Assembly (NCBI GenBank): GCA_965198095.1
Contig: OZ240239.1
Location: 992,001-1,056,000 of the forward strand
Origin: CBDFJH01 sp965198095
GTDB lineage: Bacteria > Latescibacterota > UBA2968 > GCA-2709665
DNA: 64,000 nt
Direction of reading: 5' to 3'
Made by a program: the position numbers and the translations under genes. Of the stretch, positions 36,355-44,985 are shown in pieces (the first letter of the stretch is position 1; every line of letters starts with the position of its first letter). The notes beneath the pieces are model-generated. The model saw nothing but the letters and a program-made list of their open reading frames with translations, ran no database searches and was not told where the DNA came from.

Positions 36355-37149
36355 ATGGCACGCATGGCTGTCATCGTTCTGATTCTGGGGGTATGTCTGC
36401 CGGAGGCACTCCCGGCAGGGGTGGTCCTGAAAGCGGGTGAGATCGACAGCGGCAAGGTTCGCGTGGGCGTCTTTGCGGAGGTTGTCTACGGGAAGGGGAA
36501 GCGGGATCCGGTCTCGGGGAAGTGGGAGAAGCTGGTCACGGCAAGAGGATATATCAAGGCCGTGGACGCGGAGGGCTTGACCCTTGGAGGACGTTTTCGG
36601 AAGAAGCGAATTGCATTTGCGCGTATTCAAACGCTGCTTCTTGCGAAGTCCAGCCGCGAGATGGCCCGGCTCAGAAAGACGACAGATAAGGAGTTGCCTT
36701 TTGCGAGCACGGACGCCGAGAGCTGGTGGTCGGAAGGTCAGTTCATTCGCATCCATCCCCGAGGTATGGAGAAAGGGATCGTCGCCCGGGTTCACCGGGC
36801 GACAAGGGACACCCTGTTCTTCTATAAGAAGCGTATGAGTATCCTGAGACGAGAGAAACGACCCGAGGCCATCGCGCTCACGGATATTTCCAGGCTCGAA
36901 GTCTACAAATACCGCGAGTCCTACGCCAAGGAGGGCGCCATCGTCGGTGCTGCAGCAGGGATCGCAGCGGTACTGGTCGGCCACCAAGAGGCCGTAGTGC
37001 CTCACCCGATCCTACTTCTCATGCCACCGATTATGGGTCTTATGGGCGGTGCCCTCGCCGGCTCGATGCTCGGTCACGATGTCTGGCAGGTCGTCGATCT
37101 GTCGCCATCCACCGTTGAGCGAAGACGCCGACTGTCGTTCCGATTTTGA
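36355..37149 (+). CDS. Exported protein of unknown function
   Basis: The protein has 264 residues, with an ATG at 36355 after a strong GAGGAGGA site. A signal peptide (MARMAVIVLILGVCLPEALPAG) is followed by a soluble region (residues 25-190) with SH3-like beta character (YIKAVDAEGLTLGG, IVARVHRATRDTLFFY). A Gly/Ala-rich hydrophobic double segment lies at ~200-245 (GAIVGAAAGIAAVLVG; LMPPIMGLMGGALAGSMLG) that could be a glycine-zipper hairpin. The C-terminus is Arg-rich. I do not recognise the family. A 51-bp piece of its signal-peptide coding DNA recurs at 40818-40868. Confidence 0.8.
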   Translation: MARMAVIVLILGVCLPEALPAGVVLKAGEIDSGKVRVGVFAEVVYGKGKRDPVSGKWEKLVTARGYIKAVDAEGLTLGGRFRKKRIAFARIQTLLLAKSSREMARLRKTTDKELPFASTDAESWWSEGQFIRIHPRGMEKGIVARVHRATRDTLFFYKKRMSILRREKRPEAIALTDISRLEVYKYRESYAKEGAIVGAAAGIAAVLVGHQEAVVPHPILLLMPPIMGLMGGALAGSMLGHDVWQVVDLSPSTVERRRRLSFRF

Positions 37150-37248
37150 GTGCGTCAGCGCCAATGGTATCTGCGCGCCTACGTTCCCGGCATCTGCCGG
37201 CCTCCCACACCTCTGATCGGAACGTTGAGACCAGGAAAGGAAGGCATC

Positions 37249-40200
37249 GTGCGACCCTTCGCTATTTTTATTCTGCTGGCGTTCGTGGGTCAGGCATCTG
37301 CCGACCCGAATGGCGAGACGGGTGGGAGCGCGTCGACAGCGGTGATCTCCTCGACCCGCTTTCCGGGGGATTTCGATTGGGACTTCGATGTCGACTTTGC
37401 CGATTTTCTGGCCTTTGTCTCGGTCTTTGGCAAGACGTCTGCAGACGCCGGTTACAATCCCCGTATGGATATGGACGGAAGCGGCGCCATTGATTTTGCC
37501 GATTTTGTGACGTTTGCCGGCGTTTTTGGTCGCACATACACACGGCCGCCGTGGGCGGCGGACCGTGATGCATTGATCGCTTTGTACCATGCGACCGACG
37601 GGGATAGCTGGACGGACAGGACAAACTGGCTGACCGACACTGATCTTTGGACCTGGTATGGCGTCAGGGTTTCAGACGGTCGGGTCACGCGCTTACAGCT
37701 TGATGAGAATAATCTGAGTGGGTCGATCCCGTCCGAATTGAGCGATCTGTCCAACCTTAGAGGTCTGTGGCTTTACGACAACGCGTTGAGTGGTCCGATC
37801 CCGTCCGAATTGAGCAACCTGTCCAACCTTAGAGGTCTGTCGCTTGGCAACAATGCGTTGAGTGGATCGATCCCGTCCGAACTGGGCAATCTGTCCAACC
37901 TTACGAGTCTGTGGCTTTACGGCAACGCGTTGAGTGGGTCGATCCCGTCCGAACTGGGCAACCTGTCCAACCTTAGGAGTCTACTTCTTAGCGGCAACGA
38001 GTTAAGTGGGTCGATTCCCTCCGAATTGGGCAACCTGTCCAACCTTACGAGTCTGTCGCTTGGCGCCAACGCGTTGAGTGGTCCGATCCCGTCCGAATTG
38101 GGCAACCTGTCCAACCTTTTGGATCTGTCGCTTTCCAACAACACATTGAGTGGGTCGATCCCGTCCGAGTTGGGCAACCTGTCCAACCTTGGGAGTCTGT
38201 GGCTTCACGTCAATGCGTTGAGTGGTCCGATCCCCACCGAGTTGGGCAACCTGTCCAACCTTGCGCAGTTGCTTCTTAACGATAATACCTCCTTGACGGG
38301 CACACTTCCACAGAGCCTGACGCGTCTGACAAATCTGAAGACCTTTCATTTTCACAACACGGGGCTCTGTGTGCCGCTCGATGATGCGTTTCAGACGTGG
38401 TTAAAGGGTATGGAAGACGCCAGGGGCTCGACTTGCCCCGGTGGAGGCACATTGTCCACCGACCGCGATGCGTTGGTGGCGCTATACCATGCGACCGACG
38501 GGGATAGCTGGACGGACAAGACAAATTGGCTGACCGACGCCGATCTTTCGACCTGGCATGGCGTTACGGTTTCAGACGGTCGGGTTACCCGCGTGCAGCT
38601 TGATGGGAATAATCTGAGTGGCACGACTCCTGCGGCGTTGGGCAACCTGTCCAACCTTACGGATCTGCTCCTTAACAATAATACGTCCTTGACAGGTACA
38701 CTTCCACAGCGCCTGACGCGTCTGACAAATCTGAAGCGCCTCTATTTTCACAACACGGGGATTTGTGCGCGGCTTGAAGGCGCGTTTCAGACGTGGTTTC
38801 AGGGCATTGAAGACGCCAGAGGCTCGACTTGCCCTGATCGCGATGCGCTGGTGGCGCTCTACCATGCGACCGACGGCGATAGCTGGACGCACAAGACAAA
38901 CTGGCTGACCGACACCGATCTTTCGACTTGGCATCGCGTCACGGTTTCTGACGGTCGGGTCACACAATTGCTGCTTTACCGGAATAATCTGCGTGGTTCG
39001 ATTCCGTCCGAACTGGGCAATTTGTCCAGCCTTACGGACTTGCTTCTTGACGGCAACGCGTTGAGTGGTTCGATTTCGTCCGAACTGGGCAACCTGTCCA
39101 GACTTGAGGCCCTGTGGCTTTCCGACAACGCGTTGAGTGGTCCGATTTCGTCCGAACTGGGCAACCTGTCCAGCCTCCGGGAACTGCGGCTTTCCGGCAA
39201 CGCGTTGAGTGGTTCGATTCCGTCTGAACTGGGCAACCTATCCAACCTTCGGAGTCTGAGTCTCGCCGGCAACGCGTTGAATGGTTCGATTCCGTCTGAA
39301 CTGGGCAACCTGTCCAACCTTGCGTTTCTGCATCTTCAAGGCAACGCGTTGAGTGGTTCGATTCCGTCTGAACTGGGCAACCTGTCCAACCTTGTGTTTC
39401 TGCATCTTCACGGCAACGCGTTGAGTGGTTCGATTCCGTCCGAACTGGGCAACCTGCCCAGCCTTAATAGTCTGCTTCTTAACGATAATTTGCACTTGAC
39501 GGGCACACTTCCACACAGTCTGACGCGTCTGACAAATCTGAGGTACTTTCGTTTTCAAAACACGGGGCTTTGTGCGCCGCTCGATCGTGCGTTTCAGACG
39601 TGGCTTCATGGCATAGAAAACACCAATGGCTCAAATTGCTCTGGTGAAGGCACATTGTCCACCGACCGCGATGCGTTGGTCGCGCTGTACAATTCGACCG
39701 ACGGGGATAGCTGGACGGACAGGGCCAACTGGCTGACCGACACCGATCTTTCGACTTGGCGTGGCGTCACGGTTTCCAACGGTCGGGTTACGCGCTTAGG
39801 GCTTGATGAGAACAATCTGAGTGGTTCGATCCCTCCGGCATTGGGCAACCTCTCCAACCTTGAGGCCCTGCAGCTTGTCGGCAATGCGTTGAGTGGTCCG
39901 ATCCTGTCCGAACTGGGTAACCTGTCCATCCTCGAGACCCTGGTGCTTTCCCGAAATGCGTTGAGTGGTCCGATCCCTTCCGAACTGGGCAACCTGTCCT
40001 TCCTTAGGTTTCTGCTTCTTTCGGGCAATGCGTTGAGTGGTCCGATCCCCTCCGAGTTGGGCAACCTGTCCATCCTTAGGATTCTGGAGCTCTCCGCCAA
40101 CGCGTTGAGTGGTCCGATCCCCTCTGAACTGGGCAACCTGTCCAACCTTGGGGATCTGTTTCTTGACCACAACGCGTTGAGTGGTCCGATCCCTCCGGCA

Positions 40201-40482
40201 TTGGGCAACCTGTCCAACCTCCAACTCCTGTGGCTTGGCAATAATGCGTTGAGTGGTTCGATCCCGTCCGAATTGGGCAACCTGTCCAACCTTGTGCACC
40301 TGTTTCTTAACGATAATTCGTCCTTGACGGGCCCACTTCCACAGAGCCTGACGGGGCTTAAAAAGCTACAGCACTTTCATTTTCATAACACGGGGCTTTG
40401 CGCGCCGCTCGATGGCGCATTTCAGACGTGGCTTCAGGGCATTGGAGACGCCAATGGCTCAAACTGCGCTTCCTCCGACTGA
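37249..40482 (+). CDS. Giant secreted dockerin-like leucine-rich-repeat protein with four LRR modules
   Basis: The protein has 1077 residues, with a GTG at 37249 after AGGAAAGGAAGG. The order is: signal peptide (PFAIFILLAFVGQASA), a dockerin-like region at ~35-100 with two Ca loops (DWDFDVDFADF; DMDGSGAIDFADF), then four modules. Each module opens with an N-cap DRDAL(I/V)ALY...DGDSWT..NWLTD, has 24-residue plant-type repeats (LSGxIPSELGNLSNL core) and closes with a LTGxLP repeat, an F.NTG(L/I)C segment and a Cys-ending cap. I count about 8+1, 1+1, 7+1 and 7+1 repeats, 27 in all. It is likely a surface binding protein. Confidence 0.9.
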   Translation: MRPFAIFILLAFVGQASADPNGETGGSASTAVISSTRFPGDFDWDFDVDFADFLAFVSVFGKTSADAGYNPRMDMDGSGAIDFADFVTFAGVFGRTYTRPPWAADRDALIALYHATDGDSWTDRTNWLTDTDLWTWYGVRVSDGRVTRLQLDENNLSGSIPSELSDLSNLRGLWLYDNALSGPIPSELSNLSNLRGLSLGNNALSGSIPSELGNLSNLTSLWLYGNALSGSIPSELGNLSNLRSLLLSGNELSGSIPSELGNLSNLTSLSLGANALSGPIPSELGNLSNLLDLSLSNNTLSGSIPSELGNLSNLGSLWLHVNALSGPIPTELGNLSNLAQLLLNDNTSLTGTLPQSLTRLTNLKTFHFHNTGLCVPLDDAFQTWLKGMEDARGSTCPGGGTLSTDRDALVALYHATDGDSWTDKTNWLTDADLSTWHGVTVSDGRVTRVQLDGNNLSGTTPAALGNLSNLTDLLLNNNTSLTGTLPQRLTRLTNLKRLYFHNTGICARLEGAFQTWFQGIEDARGSTCPDRDALVALYHATDGDSWTHKTNWLTDTDLSTWHRVTVSDGRVTQLLLYRNNLRGSIPSELGNLSSLTDLLLDGNALSGSISSELGNLSRLEALWLSDNALSGPISSELGNLSSLRELRLSGNALSGSIPSELGNLSNLRSLSLAGNALNGSIPSELGNLSNLAFLHLQGNALSGSIPSELGNLSNLVFLHLHGNALSGSIPSELGNLPSLNSLLLNDNLHLTGTLPHSLTRLTNLRYFRFQNTGLCAPLDRAFQTWLHGIENTNGSNCSGEGTLSTDRDALVALYNSTDGDSWTDRANWLTDTDLSTWRGVTVSNGRVTRLGLDENNLSGSIPPALGNLSNLEALQLVGNALSGPILSELGNLSILETLVLSRNALSGPIPSELGNLSFLRFLLLSGNALSGPIPSELGNLSILRILELSANALSGPIPSELGNLSNLGDLFLDHNALSGPIPPALGNLSNLQLLWLGNNALSGSIPSELGNLSNLVHLFLNDNSSLTGPLPQSLTGLKKLQHFHFHNTGLCAPLDGAFQTWLQGIGDANGSNCASSD
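37717..40330 (+). repeat. 72-bp coding tandem repeats (LRR units)
   Basis: Near-identical 72-bp units carry a core such as CCGAACTGGGCAACCTGTCC in most copies. They are in frame with the LRR gene and arranged in three long blocks and one short one. Differences concentrate at the exposed xxLxL positions and the Ser/Pro of SGxIP. High DNA identity implies recent expansion or gene conversion. Confidence 0.9.
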
Positions 40483-40510
40483 CCCGCGCCGTCGCCCATA
40501 GGCCGGGTCA
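40480..40510 (+). terminator. Weak hairpin at the end of the LRR gene
   Basis: TGACCCG (overlapping the stop codon) and CGGGTCA form a 7-bp stem with a 17-nt loop. No T-run follows, so termination here is doubtful. Confidence 0.3.
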
Positions 40511-40575
40511 CGGTCTCATATATCCTCATCAATAGGGATGAGTTTGGAGATGACCCAGGGTTTGGGGGCTTCGCA

Positions 40576-40774
40576 TTAGCCTTGATTCGAAAAAAACAAG
40601 CAATCCACAACTTCGTAAGGCCGTGAGAAATGTGGAATTACCTCAGCTAAAATGCACTGTTTTTCTGTTCACATCCCGTGAACTAAAGAATGGCCGAATG
40701 GTGACGTAAAGACGCCTTTGTTCTTCTGGACAAATCCCAGAGAACACCGCCGAGATATTTCGAATCAAGGTTAG
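40576..40774. mobile_element. MITE-like element with 13-bp inverted ends and TTAG duplication
   Basis: Perfect inverted ends CCTTGATTCGAAA (40580-40592) and TTTCGAATCAAGG (40758-40770) bound a 191-bp AT-richer segment without an ORF. It is directly flanked by TTAG (40576-40579) and TTAG (40771-40774), a 4-bp target duplication. No transposase gene is in the window. YTAR-type 4-bp duplications are known from IS5-group transposons, so that group is a candidate mobiliser. Confidence 0.75.
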
Positions 40775-40817
40775 TGTTTGGGCCACCCATTTTCGGTCTC
40801 ATGGACGCCGGTGCCGG

Positions 40818-40868
40818 CTGATTCCGGGGCTATGTCTGCCGGAGGCGCTCCTCGCAGGGGTGGTCCTG
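40818..40868 (+). repeat. Decayed copy of the signal-peptide region of the gene at 36355
   Basis: 51 bp match 36379-36429 at 46 positions. In one frame it still reads LIPGLCLPEALLAGVVL, but upstream homology is shifted by 2 bp and a stop follows soon after. It is a remnant of a duplicated exported-protein gene next to the MITE-like element. Confidence 0.7.
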
Positions 40869-40933
40869 GCTCCCCCCTATCCCGATTCAGTGCCCTGAGC
40901 GACGCGACGCACGCGCTGCGTTTGCCCGCAGTC

Positions 40934-41401
40934 TTACCGGACCGCCTCCAGGATTTCGATCTTGACGAGGGCGACCCCTTCCCGGATCATGTCGAGTTTT
41001 TTGGCGGCGCCCAGAGAGAGGTCGAGAATTCTTCCCTCTATGAATGGACCGCGGTCGTTGATCTTGACGACAACGTGTCGGCCGTTCTCGAGGTGGGTGA
41101 CTCGAACGACCGTGCCGAGCGGGAGCTCCCTGTGGGCTGCGGTCAGCCCGTTCATGTCGAAGATTTCTCCGCTCGCGGTGGGACGACCGTGGAACTTGTG
41201 GGCGTAATACGAAGAGAGGCCGATCTGGTGAGCGCCCTTTCTCGAAATGGGCGCCGCGTCGGGTTTGGACGGCGAGCTCTTTCCGTCGTCTCTCGGCTTC
41301 GGTGGCGAGGTCCTGTAGCGCGGTCGAGAGACGCAGGCGGGCAACGTGGCGAGATACAGGATCAAAAGGAGCCACGAAATCTTGGATCGTAAGGCAGTCA
41401 A
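40934..41401 (-). CDS. rlpA: RlpA-like septal ring lipoprotein
   Basis: The protein has 155 residues with a TTG start. The lipoprotein signal is LLLILYLATLPAC (lipobox LPAC, Cys ~23). A Pro/Lys/Ser-rich linker leads to a double-psi beta-barrel domain at ~60-152: GLSSYYAHKFHGRPTASGE, AAHRELPLGTVVRVTHL and KINDRGPFIEGRILDLS, with the conserved His and Asp of RlpA lytic transglycosylases. A C-terminal SPOR domain is absent. It is last in the pyrimidine operon, 24 bp after pyrD. Confidence 0.93.
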   Translation of the reverse strand: MTALRSKISWLLLILYLATLPACVSRPRYRTSPPKPRDDGKSSPSKPDAAPISRKGAHQIGLSSYYAHKFHGRPTASGEIFDMNGLTAAHRELPLGTVVRVTHLENGRHVVVKINDRGPFIEGRILDLSLGAAKKLDMIREGVALVKIEILEAVR

Positions 41402-41425
41402 GCGTCCGGGTCCCGAGGCTAACGT

Positions 41426-42340
41426 TCAGGTCTTGAGGCTTCCCACCAGGTCCTTCAAGGGATTCACGCCCTGACGTTCGCAATAGTCCACGATGCCGTC
41501 GACGATGTCGAGCGCCGCCCACGGATTCAGGAACAGGGCGGTTCCGACCTGAACGGCCGAAGCGCCTACGATCAGGAACTCGATCGCATCTTCCGCGGTC
41601 GAGATTCCGCCCATCCCGATGACCGGCACGGAGACCTGGTCGGCGACCTTCCAGACTTGAGCGAGGGCAATCGGCTTGATGGCCGGTCCGGAGAGCCCCC
41701 CGGTCACGTTTTCGAGCACCGGTCGCCTGGACGCGATGTCCACGGCCATGCCGCGGAGGGTGTTGATCAACGCGATCCCGTCCGCGCCTCCCTCTTCCGC
41801 GGCCAGGGCGATTGCGGCGATATCGGTCACATTCGGCGTGAGTTTGACGATCACCGGGAGTCGCGAGACCGCTTTGACGGCCGCGGTGACATCGTGCGTC
41901 GCCTGTTCCCGGCATCCAAAACGCATGCCGCCGTCCCTCATGTTCGGCGACGAGACATTGAGCTCGAGGGCGTCCACGCCGGGAAGGTCGTTCAATCGTC
42001 GGGCCATCTCGGCGAATTCCGTGTTCGATGTGCCTGCGATGCTGACGACCCGGGCCGTATCCAACGCCTCCAGGGGCGGGAGTTTTTCCTCGATGAACCC
42101 CTCCAACCCCGGATTGGGCAGACCGATTGCGTTCAACATCCCGCCGGGTGTCTCCGCCGTCCTTACGGGTGGGTTTCCGGAACGTGGATGGTAGGTGATC
42201 GTCTTCGTGACGACGCCGCCGATTCGACCGAGGTCGAACAGGCCGGCATATTCAGCGGCGTGGCCGAACGTACCCGAGGCGACCATCACGGGGTTCCTGA
42301 GCGTGAGTCCGCCGCCTATGGGTGTGGACAGATCGATCAC
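41426..42340 (-). CDS. pyrD: Dihydroorotate dehydrogenase, class 1B catalytic subunit (Ser variant)
   Basis: This 304-residue FMN TIM-barrel protein oxidises dihydroorotate to orotate and pairs with PyrK encoded 4 bp upstream. Marks are VMVASGTFG (~19), the AETPGGMLNAIGLPNPG substrate loop (~62) and NVSSPNMRDGG (~128). Later come VKLTPNVTDI (~170), INTLRGMAVD (~195) and VIGMGGISTAEDAIEFL (~240), and the C-terminal VQVGTALF. The usual class 1 catalytic Cys in SCPN is Ser131 here; Ser is normal in class 2 enzymes. It starts with GTG at 42340. Confidence 0.95.
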   Translation of the reverse strand: MIDLSTPIGGGLTLRNPVMVASGTFGHAAEYAGLFDLGRIGGVVTKTITYHPRSGNPPVRTAETPGGMLNAIGLPNPGLEGFIEEKLPPLEALDTARVVSIAGTSNTEFAEMARRLNDLPGVDALELNVSSPNMRDGGMRFGCREQATHDVTAAVKAVSRLPVIVKLTPNVTDIAAIALAAEEGGADGIALINTLRGMAVDIASRRPVLENVTGGLSGPAIKPIALAQVWKVADQVSVPVIGMGGISTAEDAIEFLIVGASAVQVGTALFLNPWAALDIVDGIVDYCERQGVNPLKDLVGSLKT

Positions 42341-42344
42341 GGGG

Positions 42345-43127
42345 CTACCAGACCATCTTGTGCGCGTCCACGACCGGTCCCTCCAGACATACCCTGCGAA
42401 ATCTCAGGTCGTTCCTCACGGTTTCGCGGTATTCGACGACACATCCCATACAGGCCCCGAACCCGCAGGGCATGTGGTTTTCGAGCGAAGCAAAACAGGG
42501 CAGGCCTTGATCGGCTGCGATCGCTGCCACGCGAGCCATCATCCCGTAGGGTCCGCACGTCAAGACGAGGGCCTTTCCCGGTCGAGCGAACGCAGGGATC
42601 AGGTCCGTCACCAGGCCGTGGTGACCCGCGCTGCCGTCCTCCGTGGCCAGGTGAAGGTCGAGATCGGGCGGAAGCGTTCGGACGGGATCGGGCAGGCGCG
42701 CCTTCGAGGCGGCGCCGAGGAGAAAGATCGCGGAGGATCGCAGCTGCGGGGCGTCCCACGCCAGGAAGGCCAGGGGGACCAGACCGACGCCCCCGGCCAC
42801 CAGGAGAAGCCGGTCCGCGGTGGACGGTTCGTATGGGCATCCGAGCGGGCCGATCAGGTCCAGACTGTCCCCCGCGGAGGCTTCCGACATCTGGCGGGTG
42901 CCCGGCCCGATGACGTCGTAGAGGATGTCGATCCAACCCTCCGCGCGGTTGGCCCGCAAGGCGCTGAATGGCCTTCGAAGGTAGGGATGAAGACCCGGGC
43001 CGGTCCGGATATGTACGAATTGCGCAAGACGACAGCTCCGAGCGATTCGCGGGGTGCGCAGACGCATCAGATAGATATTCTGCGCGACCGGCTCGTTTAA
43101 GAGAATCTCTCCATCTTCTTGAATCAT
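42345..43127 (-). CDS. pyrK: Dihydroorotate dehydrogenase electron-transfer subunit
   Basis: This 260-residue protein passes electrons from PyrD to NAD+. The FAD-binding domain comes first (HPYLRRPFSAL, RxxS motif, ~50), then the NAD domain (LLLVAGGVGLVPLAFLA, ~107). The 2Fe-2S cysteines are at the C-terminus: CGFGACMGC and, 18 residues on, VCLEGP. The first Cys pair spacing (Cx4CxxC) is standard. Its presence makes the neighbouring PyrD class 1B. Confidence 0.96.
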   Translation of the reverse strand: MIQEDGEILLNEPVAQNIYLMRLRTPRIARSCRLAQFVHIRTGPGLHPYLRRPFSALRANRAEGWIDILYDVIGPGTRQMSEASAGDSLDLIGPLGCPYEPSTADRLLLVAGGVGLVPLAFLAWDAPQLRSSAIFLLGAASKARLPDPVRTLPPDLDLHLATEDGSAGHHGLVTDLIPAFARPGKALVLTCGPYGMMARVAAIAADQGLPCFASLENHMPCGFGACMGCVVEYRETVRNDLRFRRVCLEGPVVDAHKMVW

Positions 43128-43281
43128 GTCGACGGACTTGAAATGAAAGGCTCACGCTTGCGTCTTACCCTGCAACACCGCCGGAGGAGACCCGATTTCG
43201 GTGACGTCCGCGCCATCTCTCCGTTCAACCTTCGACCGATCGGCCTGCGGGGCACTGCGGGGTGCGGGGACGCGGGGTCGT

Positions 43282-44985
43282 TCAATCAGCGCTTCGTTCG
43301 GCCGCGTCTGAGACCCCGGCACTGTCGCCGGCGGGCGCTTCCACGTCCAGAAACCCGCCCTTCAATTTTTCGCGTGCCACTTCGGAAAACTCGGACATCG
43401 GATATCGATCGATCAATCGCTGATATTGGGCTCTGGCCAGATCGGGCGTGTTACGCTCGTTCTCATAGAACCACGCCAGAGCGTAGATGGCCTTCGCCGC
43501 ATAGAGGGTATTGGGGAAGTCGGCTGCGATTTGTCTGAAAAGAGCCATCGCCTCTTCCAGCGTCGCCCCGTCCTGCCGCAGCGCCTCTGCCCGATGGAAA
43601 CGTGCCTGGGCCTCGGCCTCCTGCGTCCCTTCCTCCAGAATTCGCTTCCGGGCCGAAACCGCGAACGGGCTGGCCGGGTAGCGTTCGACCAGCTGGCCAA
43701 AGTAACGACGAGCCGCGGTGTCGTCTTTCAGCGTGTCGGCGTAGACGAGACCCAGTGCGTACAGGGCCTTGGGAGCGGCGTCGGAGGTGTCGGCCGCCTT
43801 CAGAACCCGATCGTAGACCGCCACGGCGGAGTCGGGTTCCGAGAGCCCGAAGAGGTAGAGCTCGGCCAAATTGAAGGAGGCTTCAATCCCCTTCTTGCCC
43901 TTCTTTTGCGAAGCCTTTTCATATCGTTTCAGATCGGAGAGCAGTTTCTCGCGCATCCGGACCAGCCCGGCGGCCTCCGAACCTGACTTCTCCCTTTTCG
44001 CCATCTGAAAGTGCTCTTTTGCCGAGGCGTGATCCTTCCGGTGCTGAAGCGCGATCAGCCCCATCTCGTAGTATGCGAAAGCGCTGTGTTCCGTGTGGGG
44101 CAGGTTCTTCGTGATCTGCGCGTATATCCGTTCTGCGGTTTCGAACGCTTCCATGGACGTGTGGACATTTGCCTGCCTTAGACGAACGTCTCCTTCGTAA
44201 GACCGAAAGCGTTTGATCTTCAGGATCTTCCCGTAGACCTCCAGGGCCTCCTGGAATCTGTGCTGCAACTCCAACGTCCGCCCGAGCCGAAGCCGGGTGA
44301 GGTAGTCCGTGCCGATATCCGGTCCGGACTTCAAGACCTGCTCGTAGGCTGCCGCTGCCTCGTCGTAACGTTGCTGGTTGAAAGCGGCGTTTCCGATGCC
44401 GCTCCAGATTTTTGCCTTCAGCTTTTTCTCCTTCTCATATTCCGAGAGCAGCTGCTTGTAGGCATCGATCGCGGCCTGGTAGTTCTCCTGGTCGGATTCC
44501 AGCTCTGCCAGGGAGATGCGTGCCTCCTTGGTAAAATGCCCACCCTCGACATTTCCGATCTCAACAAAGATGTCACGTGCGCCGTCGATTCGGCCCTCGG
44601 CGCGGAGGGCCAGGCCGCGCCAGTAATAGGCCTCTTCGACCAGGTCGCTTTCCGGAAAGTTCTCAGCGAGCTCCTGGAACTTCAACACGGCTTCGTCGTG
44701 AATCTCCCGCCAGTAAAAGGCCTTGCCGATGAGCAGCAGCGCATCGTCTACCCATTTGCTGTCGGGATGCCTGTCCAGCACGATGGAGGCCTTGCGGATG
44801 GCGTTCATGTAAAGCTTCTTGTATGCCTGAGACCTCCGGCTCCTGTCGGAGCGGGTTTCCGTTTCACGACGTTTCCGATCGGCGTCATCGAACTGTTTGC
44901 GCGCGTTGTAGAACGTGTTGAAGTAGACGCATCCGGAAAGGAAGGTCAGCGCGGCCAAAGGCCATAGTCTTCGAAGGGCGTTCAT
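43282..44985 (-). CDS. TPR-repeat lipoprotein
   Basis: The protein has 567 residues. The ATG at 44985 overlaps the carB C-half stop as ATGA, so translation is coupled. The lipoprotein signal is LWPLAALTFLSGC (Cys ~19). The rest is helical, with many tetratricopeptide-like pairs, for example AYYWRGLALRAEGRIDGARDIF, AAFNQQRYDEAAAAYEQVL, ALYALGLVYAD and AIYALAWFYENE. It resembles BamD/YbgF-like periplasmic scaffolds of FCB-group bacteria. A role in envelope assembly is likely; why it sits in the pyrimidine operon is unclear. Confidence 0.88.
   Translation of the reverse strand: MNALRRLWPLAALTFLSGCVYFNTFYNARKQFDDADRKRRETETRSDRSRRSQAYKKLYMNAIRKASIVLDRHPDSKWVDDALLLIGKAFYWREIHDEAVLKFQELAENFPESDLVEEAYYWRGLALRAEGRIDGARDIFVEIGNVEGGHFTKEARISLAELESDQENYQAAIDAYKQLLSEYEKEKKLKAKIWSGIGNAAFNQQRYDEAAAAYEQVLKSGPDIGTDYLTRLRLGRTLELQHRFQEALEVYGKILKIKRFRSYEGDVRLRQANVHTSMEAFETAERIYAQITKNLPHTEHSAFAYYEMGLIALQHRKDHASAKEHFQMAKREKSGSEAAGLVRMREKLLSDLKRYEKASQKKGKKGIEASFNLAELYLFGLSEPDSAVAVYDRVLKAADTSDAAPKALYALGLVYADTLKDDTAARRYFGQLVERYPASPFAVSARKRILEEGTQEAEAQARFHRAEALRQDGATLEEAMALFRQIAADFPNTLYAAKAIYALAWFYENERNTPDLARAQYQRLIDRYPMSEFSEVAREKLKGGFLDVEAPAGDSAGVSDAAERSAD

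Noticed and set aside
35173..37005. Minus-strand frame of 610 codons over the propeller and exported-protein genes
   Set aside because: It crosses two well-supported plus-strand genes and their intergenic region; no ribosome site or domain.
37717..40330. Possible CRISPR-like array
   Set aside because: The 72-bp repeats are contiguous without spacers, stay in one reading frame and encode LRRs; no cas gene is near.
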